Assembly (NCBI GenBank): GCA_026874595.1
Contig: CM049306.1
Coordinates: 6,693,519 to 6,757,518 of the forward strand
Origin: Sipunculus nudus
Lineage: Eukaryota; Annelida; Sipuncula; Golfingiida; Sipunculidae
Reading direction: 5' to 3'
DNA: 64,000 nucleotides
Positions 37,792 through 49,700 of this stretch are shown here, in pieces (within the stretch, counting starts at the first letter, position 1; each line of letters begins with the position of its first letter). Made by a program: the position numbers and the translations under genes. The notes below the pieces were generated by a model. That model was not told the DNA's origin. It saw nothing but the letters and a program-made list of their open reading frames with translations, and searched no databases.

Positions 37792-40700
37792 GTATGATCT
37801 GATTGGTATATTTATGTAGATATTAATGTTTATAGTACAGGAGTCCACAAAGGAGGGAATTGTATAAACTTCCTGCTTAATTTAATCTGTTTTCTCAAAA
37901 TTATTTGATTTCTTCAAAAGTTTAAGAGGTTGTAGATTTTGCAACACTTGTTCCTGAAAATATACAGGAATGTAAAACTGTGCTTGCATACTCTAATTGA
38001 TAATTTTAACAGTGCATCAAATATTATCACAGTCTTCCTTTACTCAAAAGTTTTATATAAATGTTGCATCCCTACCCAAAGCCAAGATTCTAGGGTTCAG
38101 TCCCTGAAGTGTATATTGAAATTTAGAAAACTTCCAATACATAACATTCTGAGACCTTACTCTAATGATTTAATTTTAGTGCCTAAATGTAATTGTACTC
38201 AAACATCTTTTAAGAATTAACCTATAATTAAGCTTCCCCCTAAATTGAGGCTAATACTGGTTGAACTAAGGGGAAATTTTCCTCAGTATAATCAAAGTAT
38301 GTGCTGAAGGCGCTATTTAGTATTTTCCCCACTCATAGTCATAATCTGAATAAGGATTTGGTCTGGACCAGATCCTGCCTGGGGTTTAGACTGGTCAGAA
38401 TCCCAATCAGAATTTGGTTTGAACCAATATATATATATATATAATTTATATATATGTATATATATAAATATATATGTATATGTGTGACCCCCAACCCTTT
38501 GGACTGAAAATTGTGAATGTGATGTGAAAGTGACAGTGTTGATAAAACACAGTCTACACTTCACACATTTTGCTGGACAGCCAGCTTGTATCAACAGAGT
38601 TGTAAAGAAAAATATATACCATTGCATGTTGTAGGTATATCAGCATATGCAGATAAACCATCACAAGCCAGCGACTACCTGCGTCCCTTGTTACGCTTTG
38701 CTGCAGATCACATTCCAAAGTCAAAACATAAGGAGACCCCTCTGTACATCATGGCTACAGCTGGCATGAGGATGCTGTCACACAGGTCTGCATCGGTTCA
38801 GTGTCAATGTGGTATAGATTAGATAAAAATCAGCCACTTTATTTATAAGGATTCCTTATGTCTAAAGATCATATATTGAGAAATGGGCCTGTCATTTTTA
38901 AACTATTGAGCTGGATGCTACAGTTGTCTACACTGTGCCATCCATTGTTGGTATCCCAGTATTTCTGCCTGTGCAAAGTAGCCCTGATAAACATGAATAG
39001 ACTGATTTTTTTATTATATTCCAGTGAAAATTTCTAAACAATGAAATTATTCATGAGGTCCCAGGTGGTTACATGTTACTCTGCCAATATTCATTTCATA
39101 TTATGCAATGTAAAATAGACTTTTAGATTTATTTTGTCCTCTGTTATTTTACCTATTGATCATTGACAAGATTGTAAATCACATTTATACTTTGATTTGA
39201 AACTTAATCTAGAAATTAGAATTCAGTATAGATTGTATTCAGAGAGTTACTTATATTTTATCTTATCAGATTTAAACTGAAGATAAGTCAGTAAAGTTAC
39301 ATATTCTAATCTTATTCTAATATAAGCATACTTCTGTGAAACAACCATTTACATTTGTATGTATTTTTGGAGTGTGCAGTGATTTATATATTTGATTATA
39401 AATAATTCTCTTTCAGTGAACAGAAGGCTATCTTGGATGATCTGCGGGTTGACATTCCTCTAGAGTTTGACTTCCTCTTCTCGGAGCGTCATGCGGAGGT
39501 CATCACGGGTAAGGAGGAGGGTGTCTATTCCTGGATTGCCATTAACTACGTTCTCGGGAAGTTTCATCATCGGCTTGGAGGTAAGTCGTATAAAAGACAG
39601 TCACAGTATACAAAAGTGATGCATATTCATGGTCCAACTGTTACATCGTTTTAAGTATTGCAGATTTACCAAATACTAGAAGGTATGCATTTATAATATG
39701 TAAAACATGTTGCACAAGTAAATTATTAACAATAATTGTTATCATTATTGTTTATGTCTAAGTTTTACTTGTAGATTCTATTTTGTAGGGAGAACGTTAT
39801 GAAGGTCATGTGTAGTTTGTAACAAATACAACAGTATACACAGGCATACAGTTACATCCTCTAAACACAGGCATACAGTTACATCCTCTAAACACAGGCA
39901 TACAGTTACATCCTCTAGACACAGGCATACAGTTACATTCTCTAGACACAGGCATACAGTTACCTCCTCTAGACACAGGCATACAGTTACCTCCTCTAGA
40001 CACAGGCATACAGTTACATCCTCTAGACACAGGCATACAGTTACATCCTCTAGACACAGGCATACAGTTACATCCTCTAGACACAGGCATACAGTTACAT
40101 CCTCTAGACACAGGCATACAGTTACATCCTCTAGACATGTTTGCAACATTGCAGTCCAGATTAAGGATTCAAGTGTCAGACAACCACACAAAAAATATTG
40201 CTGAACAAGCTCTTAAACATATCCACGTTTACACAAGTTAAAATTAAAACTTAGAATCAGTGACGTGAGCCATAAAATAATTGGTTTACGCAGGACAAAA
40301 ACCTTTCCTGATCATTAATATGCAGTTGACCAGGTGAATTTATATTCTTGAGCAGATATGACAACTCTTGACAAAATATATTGCAGTTGAAATAGCTATT
40401 GCATAAAGGAGTACCCATTCACTCAAGTCTTAGTAAATTCAACCCATCACTTCAATCTGAAATCAAGACAGGGTTAAAATCAGGCCCTTGAAATTTGACT
40501 TAAAGTGGCTCAAAGCTAATACCACCATCAACATGAAGGTTTTGTTGATGCAATCTTTCAACCAGCTTTAAAATAGTGTGTATACCTTCAGCCCACTGGG
40601 ATTAGTATATTCTTTATACCATTGGTACATAGGCATCAGTATTTTGTTTATACCATCAGCCTATTTCCAACAGTATTTTGTTTATATATGATCAGCCCTT

Positions 40701-43700
40701 TGGCTCAGTATTTTGTTTATACCATCAGCCTATTTCCAACAGTATTTTGTTTATATATGTTCAGCCCATTAGCATCAGTATTTTGTTTATACCATCAGCC
40801 CATTGGCATCAGTATTTTGTTTTTACCATTGGTTTGTAGGCATCAAGATTTTGTTTATACCATTGGTTTGTAGGCATCAAGATTTTGTTTATCAGTCCAC
40901 TAGCATCAGTATTTTTTTTTACACTATCAATCCACCTGGAAACTTCTTGGTTTTCCAGTGACTCCATTCACGCTTGCTCAGGTACTCTATTTAGTACATG
41001 ACATATTAGTTATACTGTTAACCGACCCTTCATTAATTCCATCTGTGCATGTTTTATTTCTAAAATACACTGTTGTAGTGTATCTTCAATAGTATGTTGA
41101 TGAGTACTCCATTCAGAATCATAGCAATCAAATTGTCCAGTACTAAATTTGCTATGTGTTTCAGGCTTGGTTATAACATGAGATAATATTTGATCTTTCC
41201 TTGACAGATGACCCCTTGGTAGCAGTCCAGGCACCTGGTGATTCCGACAAAACACATGTTCGTAAACGGACAGTTGGAATGCTGGATATGGGAGGGGGAT
41301 CAGTCCAAATTGCATTTGAAGTACCAAACACTGTAAGTGTGCTTTCATGCATGATTTGATTTTGTTTTTGCATGTTAGGACATAGGCTTGTGGTTTTCAG
41401 TATCTGATTAAATGATTGTATGGAATGCATGTTGTGTCTTCAAGTTAGGTTGTTTATATTTAAAAAAAACCTAAATGATATCAAGCACTTTGGTTTTAGA
41501 GTGAGTCTCTTGTACCTCATGCAGTATCATCAACTATCTTGAGCTTTATCAAAACCATAAATGTTAATTGTTCAGATCCAGGGCTCAAACACCAGATTTG
41601 TTCTGGGCACACTTTACTTGTAATACTTATTTTGTCAGACCAAAATGGGATGTAGCTCCAAAACTTAGTTTTCCATGAGTCAGTCTTGGTAATATATATT
41701 TCAAATTCAGTATGTGGTGCTGTGTGCCTATCAAGCTTTGCTGGGTATTCTCTGAGTAATATCCATATGAAATTCATATGAATATATAATCTCACTCTCA
41801 TTGATTTATGATACACTTTGAATTGTATGTCAATAGAATGTAGAGAGTTGGGAGCTATTGAGCAAATACACAAAGGTAATCCAGGTGTCATGGCACAATC
41901 AAGATGTGCACAGCTATAGCCAAGTCTTGTTGCAGGATACTGTAGACTGTGAAAAAAAATTATGTAGGGGGCTACATATCAGAAATATAATGATAAAGTC
42001 ACTTATATATAATATATAAATGACCTTATAGTGGCCCTATGGTAGAGAATCATTCAGACAGAATTTCACAGAAATCAGCTTCAGCATATTTGTATCCTCC
42101 CTGGGTACTCTGATTTTTACCGGGTTCCTTCTCTGCCGCCACTGCTGCATTTGTTTCCAGAGAATTCCTCTAAGACCACTGGACCAATTTTCCTAAAACT
42201 AAACCCTATTTTCAGGTCACATGTAAACATGTGCCTTACCATTTCGTGTTGACCTCTGACCTTTCCCCTGTACAGTGTGTTCATCTGTGCGTCTGTTTTC
42301 ACACAGTGACCCACATATTTTCAAACTCGTTCGACCAATCTGGCTGAATTTTTGTATGAGTATAACTCTATGAGTATAGCTTTATATCATACAAAAAACT
42401 GGTGGCACCACCTGCAACTATTTTTGCACAGCATCCATGTGTTTGTCTGCCTTGGGTTAAAATCCTGCAATGGCTGGACTCATCCACCTGAAATTGTGCA
42501 TGTGTATACATCGTGGATAGCTTTCTTGATCTTATGACAGGTGGCATCACCTACAATCATGTTCATGCTGCAGGCCTCCATGCTTATATCTCAGGACTGG
42601 TTGTATGTATCCTCCTGAAATTTTGCATGTGTATAGATCTCATATAGCTCTATTTAATACTCAAACTGGTGGCGCTACCTTCAACCATTTTTGCACAGCA
42701 TCTGTCTGTTTATCTGCTGTGGGAAAAACACTCATACTGGCAGTGGTTTGACTTATCTGCCAAAATTTTTGCATATACATACATCTTGGATAGCTTTCTC
42801 GATTTTGTGGTAGGTTGTGCCACCTACATTCATGTTTACGCTGCAGACACCCATGGTCATATCTCTGGATTGGTTTGACGTATCAGCCTGAAATTTTGCA
42901 TGAGTATAAATCGTACAAAGCTCTACAGCTAATACAAATTTATTTGTGCAACTTATGACCATATTGAAATGTAGTCCATCTGTTCATCTGCCTAGGATAA
43001 AATGACTCATATCTCAGCAGTGGTTTGAGTTATCCACCAGAAATTTTGCATATGTATACATCTTGGATAGCTATCTCTTTCAAATAACAGGTGGTGCCAC
43101 CTACAATCATGTTTACCTGGCAGACATCCTTGTTAATATGCAAAATACCTCACTCTTTTTCCCCTTTCCACTCAATCCATGTCTCACTTCATCTGTCCCA
43201 CTCTAATTTCGGTGGAAACATGCAGTCGCTCGTCGACTACCCGGATTCAAGTTTTTAGTTTAAAAATGCAGTAGATAATAACTATGAACTCTGTAGACTG
43301 TAGAAAGATCCATCTCCCTGCCCATATGCCGTGACTGGTTCAGTGTGACAGGTGTCTTTAGAATCAATACCAGCTGACATGTGGCAATTATGGAAGCCAT
43401 ATTTTTAGGGAGACCATTGGCATGAATTAATGAGGAGGAAGGATGGGTTAATATTATAATTTTATGATGCTGTTACTTTTAGTGGTATTACACAGCAATA
43501 TTTTAGAGCAGTTCTTGAAATTTATGAATAAAAATAAAAATTAATTTAATATGGTTTGAAAACAGGACTCACTAAAATATATCCCGGTAAGTAGATATAC
43601 TTATTTGGTATACGTGTCAATTTTTCATTTATCTGTAACCTGGTGAGCTTTTGAATATAACTACCAAAAATATTAATTTCATTTTCAATAATGATTGATA

Positions 43701-46700
43701 TAATAATTATTGATTATTTATATAAAGAGAGAAAAACTGACTTTACCCATACAGCAACAGTAAAAGGATGATATTGTTTTTGTGTTCAGTAAACCTTTGA
43801 TTTTCTATGTAGCCTATTGTTGCTGGGTCTTTTTGGTTGATGTGATTGTTGCTTATGTATTAATGTTTTAACTGTGCATGCAAAAAGGATTGTTATGTAT
43901 TTGTCTGCTATGACAGTGTTTATTAATTTGTGTAAATAAACTGGCAGAGGAAGTGCAGTGTAAGCCTGTACTGCAGAATACTTCTTTGTGTCAGTGGAGC
44001 ACCTCTGTGTTTCTGTTCATGCTTCCATCTGTCAGGCTTGAAAAATTAATTCTGTCATGACACAGCAATGCTTGTATTCAAGTTTTAGAGCTGCATTCCA
44101 TACTATTTACTCAAAAATGTGATCACTTTAGATACCAAAATGAAATATTTGATTAACATCTATGAAATCTTGCTGATAACCCTTGAAAATTTTTACCTGT
44201 ATTCATACACATGTATAATCTTATCAAATATAACCATACAATTGTATAATCTCATCAAATATAACCATACAATTGTATAATCTTATCAAAACTACATTGC
44301 AGGCGTATGATTTAAAGTAAAATCTTTCAAACCCTACATTGCTGTAATTTGTAAGAGAAAAATAAAGTCAACAAAACTGCATAATTTTCAAACATGCATT
44401 TAAATTCTGTTTCAAATTTTTTGTATATTGATATTTATAACACAATATTAATTATTGTTTGTAATCAATGGTAGCTATATTGCTTAGATATGAATCTCAT
44501 TTCCCTGTTCATTTAAGCCCATTTTGAGCATTCATTTTTTTTTACTTTGTTGACATCAGTTGTTTTTTTTCCATTCAAAGGAAGATATTTCCAAAAACTT
44601 GATCGCTGAGTTTAACCTGGGCTGTACAGAGTCAGACTGGGGCCACAGTTACCGCATTTACGTGACAACATTCCTTGGATATGGAGCTAATGCTGCCAGA
44701 GAACGCTATGAGGAAGCCCTCATCACTGATGCTGTCAACACTGCCATGAAAAATAGCTCTAGAAACAGGTCAGACTGTTGAAAAGATTACATAAAATGAA
44801 CTGGTATAACCCTGGATAAAAATGTTTAAGCCTAGATGACGAGTTCACTTTAAAGACCATGAACCATTGTAAATTTCAAGTATTTCAAAGGCAACAGGAC
44901 TTGGCGAAAAAACACTTAAAACTATTTTAGGGTCAACACAGAAGGATTCTACTCAGATCATGTACAGATCAGCATTTTTGAATTGATCTATAGCAGATAT
45001 GTCAGTACAAGGGAAAATTCTGTTTAATTAAGTTTGATCCAAATATATAATACTGTAACTGAATGTGACTCAAATGAAGAATGATGATACTTTGAGGTAC
45101 TGTGTTAAATTATTGTTAATTTCTGGTTTTTGTCTAAATTCTGTTTCCATGGATGACTCTAGGCTATCAAAAATAAAACTGTATTGCATTCCAGATTTTA
45201 GAAATTTTGAAAGAAAAGGAGGTATGTTATGTCAATCGAGGGGGATTTATTCTAGCCTTTTTCATGAATGTCAAATTGTTCTTAAGAAATCAATAATTAT
45301 ATTAAAAAATAAAAAATTAGTAGTTAACATGATCGCTATATTCTGATTTCAAAGTACCTGGAAGAGGAATATTCTTGGTAAATTATTTGTAATTTTTTTG
45401 TTTATTTTGTGTTACAGCACTTTAGGAAAGGATGTTTTAACTGCCATTATAGATCCTTGCCTGCCTATGGGATTTGTACAAAAAGTTATTCATATGAACA
45501 CTGAGTACCACATTCAGGGTGCTGGCTCATACTCACAATGTGAAACCAAGGTGAAACCCCTGCTCAATTTATCTGCACCTTGTGAAAAGGAACCTTGCTC
45601 AATGAACGGTGTGTTTCAGCCTCGTATATCATCACGAGTCACACAGTTATATGGTTTCTCAGAGTTCTACTACACCATGGAGGACACGTTACGCATGGCA
45701 GGGGTGTATGACAACAGTAAATTTAGGAATGCAGCAGAGGTAGGAAATTCTTCTAATTTGTATTTACAAACTGAGCCTGTACGTGGTGCTGGTACCGGTT
45801 GTTCAAGACCTGATAATTTGTTCACATTAAATATCATTTATAACAAGTAGCATTAAAGTATGGACAGAGATGAAGTGGGGTATTTTATATTGTAATAAAT
45901 GTAGCATCCACAATAACTCTTGCAATTCCATTTCCTTGAAATTTATAATGAATACTCATGTAATTATTCATGATGGTTAGTCTAAATATTAAATATTACC
46001 TTGTCATATACGTTCCTATTTTTGTGTGTTACAATATTCAGGTCATTACCAGTTCAGTAGATAGGTAACTAAGAGTGATTACTACATCAATATAAATGTG
46101 TGTCCTACAGAATTACTGCAGTACAAGGTGGAGTACACTACAAGACAGATTCAAAAGACAGCTCTACCCAAAGGCAGATCAAAGTCGTCTTAGGTAGGTG
46201 TCAGAGAACTGGATTCTGAGATCAGGAAATAAGTGTCCACAGACAAAATGATACAAACATAGATAAAATCTCACAGGAAATAGTGACCACAGACAAAATA
46301 CCACAGCAGATAATGTCCATGGACAAAATGCAACAAGACACAGAACCCATGGATAAAAAGCAAAGTTCTGAACATATCGTCTACAGACAAAATGCCTCAT
46401 TAATATAAACTTGTTTATTTTACATGGATTGTACAAATACTTATTATAACTAATCGAGGCACTCTCCATGGCTCCGGTGAGGGCGTTTGGCAGTCTGCAA
46501 AGGTGGAGGAAACCGGAGTACCCGGAGAAAACCACCGGCCTTGGAAGGGCAACTGCAACCCCACTCTCATAGCCACACCGGGGATCGAACCCGGGTCGCT
46601 AGCGGAGAGAGCCAAGAGTTTTTCCACTCAGCTGTCCAGGCCTCATTATATGACATTCATAGACCAGAGCAGCTGTTACATAAAGACAGTACAGCACATT

Positions 46701-49700
46701 ATATGTGACTATAGAAGAAATGATTTAAACTGCTTGGATTAATTTCATGTCAATAAAATTGATAACAGTTGGATTGCTAATGTTGAGTCATAATTCTGTT
46801 TATTTCAGTACTTAAGTCTGTTTATTATATTGACTGTTGGTTTAGGACTGTATGAGTAAACTAACTGTAGATTGCCAACACGTTTTGTAAGATATATTCT
46901 CATCTCTTAAACTTTAGTACTTAAGTCTGTTGAACTATATTATTTTGACTATACTATATAAATCGTAAAGCCAAATAACAGAATTTCATATATCATTCTT
47001 ATTTTAGACTTCAGTGCTTCAAGTCTGCATGGATGACATCAGTACTACATGATGGGTTCAAAGTTCTGCGTAGTTACAAACACTTCACTTCAGTCAACTT
47101 ACTTAATGGCAAGCCTGTCAGCTGGACTCTTGGTGGTCTGCTGTATAAAACTAGGTTTTACCCTCTAAGGTAAGAATAAACAAATTATCATTCACATATT
47201 GACTGTTATCAGACTGAAAACTTGCTGGCTGACTGATAGCATGAAGTTATAAGGTACATGATAGCTGCAGATTGATAGTGGTAGTGCATATATGGCTAAT
47301 TTGACCATCAGATAACAGACTTCCATAGTCACCTGTGTTCCTATATATTCGTTTAAATGAGTTCAATCATACTGGCAGCATTAAAGTGCAATAAGTACAT
47401 CTCATGATCAGTGCAAGTCTGCTGGGCTGAAAAGTCAATATTTTGAAAAGTTATATTTTCTACCCATTCACCTTAATTTGTCTTGTGTGGTGAAAATGTA
47501 AAATATTGTCAGCAGAGAAACCATCATGGCTGCATGGGCAAAGCATTATCATATACAAACTCTCAAACACTATAAATATATACTCAGGTTCCTGTAATCA
47601 CACCAAGATTAAATAGAATACAGGTAATTGACAAGCAACTACGTGTATCCGCCGAAATCAGGGTGGGACAGGTGAAGTGAGGCATGGATTGAGTAACAAG
47701 GGGAATTAGAGTGAGGTGTGTTGCATATTAGCATGGATGTCTGCAGCCGAAATGTGTATGTAGGTTGTGCCACCAACCACAAAATCCAGAAAGCTATCAA
47801 AGTTGTATACAAATGCAAAAAGTCAAACCACTCCTGAGATATGAGTGATTTTACAACACGGCAGACAAACAGATGGACCCTGTGCAAAAATGGTTGCAGG
47901 TGGCGCCACCAGTTTTGCATATGATAAAGAGCTATGTGAGATCTATACAGGTGCAAAATTTTGGCCCAATCGGTCAAACTGTTCCAGAGATATAAGCATG
48001 GATGTCTGCAGCATGAACATAAATGTAGGTGGAGCCACCTGCCACAAAATCCAGAAAGCTATCCAAGATGTATAATCCTGCAAAATTTTAGGCAGATACG
48101 TCAAACCAGTGCAGAGATATGGGTGATTTTATCCCACGGCAGACAAACAGACGGACGCTGTGCAGAAATGGTTGCAGGTGGCTCCACCAGTTTTGTGTAT
48201 GATAAAGAGCTATGTGAAATCTTTAAACATGCAAAATTTTTGCCCAATCAGTCAAATGGTTCCTGAGATATGAGCTTGGATATCTGCAGCGTAAACGTGA
48301 ATGTAGTTGGTGCCCTCCTGTCTTTAAATCAATAAAGCTGTCTGAGATGTATACACATGCAAAATTTCAGGTGGATAAGTCAAACCAATGCAGAGATATG
48401 AGTGATTTTTTTCCCAAGGCAGATGAAAAGATGGACACGGTGCAAAAATGGTTGCAGGTGGTGCCGCCATTTTTTATGTGTTATAAAGCTATCCAAGGGC
48501 TGCATTTGTGCAAAATATTTTTCTGGATCGATCTAAGGTTCCCAAGATATGTAGGTTAATGTGTCATAACAGACACACAGATGGATGCAGAGCGCAGAGG
48601 AAAGGTCAGAGGTCAAAACAAAATCGGGGCGCAGCAGTCTGAATGGGGATTCTAACCGATGACCTCTGACAGACATCAGACGTTCATTTGCTTCACAAAT
48701 AAAGCAAGCTTCACTAACAAGGCCAGTCGGAATGCTTTTGTGTGCACAGTAACATTCACCCCCTCTCCGGGCAGGTTCTGTTTTCAGAATGTGGGAATCT
48801 ATTCAAGGGCCACACAAGTGAACTGGGTGGGGCATTATGCCACGACACCAACTCCCTGGTTCCCACCGCTGCCACCATTTGTAACACGTGAAAATAGAAA
48901 GGGGCCGAATGTGGATTCGAACCCATAACCTGTGACACACATGTCAGATGTTCTACCACTTTGCTAATAAAGCAAGCTTCACTAGCAAAGATATACTTGA
49001 AACAGTTTGCATGCAACATAAATACCCTGTATGATATCATGGTGTCTCATAAGTACAGCCCTCTATTGTGTGAGAGATATGCAAATCTCTCCAGCTTTTT
49101 AAACAAACATTTTGCCTCAAAATATATTGACCTGTATAAAGTGTCATTAGAATCCGTTCATGATAGTATTCTTCAGATATTTTACTGTAGGCACACCAGC
49201 AGAATATTCCAAAAGAATGGACATATCTGCTTGGTCTATAACTTGTCAGAATAAAGAAACACACTAAATGTATCAGCCAAAACAGAGTTTTGCGGATATT
49301 ATGTTTTCAGTTGGCCGCCGCCGCCGCATAGGATTCTAGAGAACTCCTCTGTAACCACTGGGTAGAATTTTTTTAAATTCAGAATTAAGATTGGGTCACA
49401 TGTGAACTGCTGCGCCCTCATTTTTGGTTGACCTCTGACCTTTCTTCTCTGCCCAGCTTCCATTTGTGCATCAGTTTCCACACATAAACCCACATATCTC
49501 CAGGAAACGTTTGACCGATCAGGCTAAATATCTTGCACAAACGTAGCCCTTGGATAGCTTTATAACAAACACTAAAAATGGTGGCAACCAATTTTTGCAC
49601 AGCTTCCAACTGTTCATCTGCCTTGGGATGAAATCACTCATATCTCTGCATTGGTTGGACTTATCCACCTGAAATTTTGCATGTGTATACATCCTGGACA

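Noticed and set aside
39778-40191. 137-codon minus-strand frame in ENTPD4-like intron 3
   Set aside because: It is a translation of the 27-bp minisatellite inside an intron of a plus-strand gene.
45065-45346. 93-codon ORF in ENTPD4-like intron 6
   Set aside because: Lacks a domain; flanking exons join in phase without it.
48890-48990. Functional tRNA gene suggested by intact A and B boxes
   Set aside because: The acceptor and anticodon stems do not form a convincing cloverleaf, and a related degraded copy lies nearby; a SINE head explains it better.
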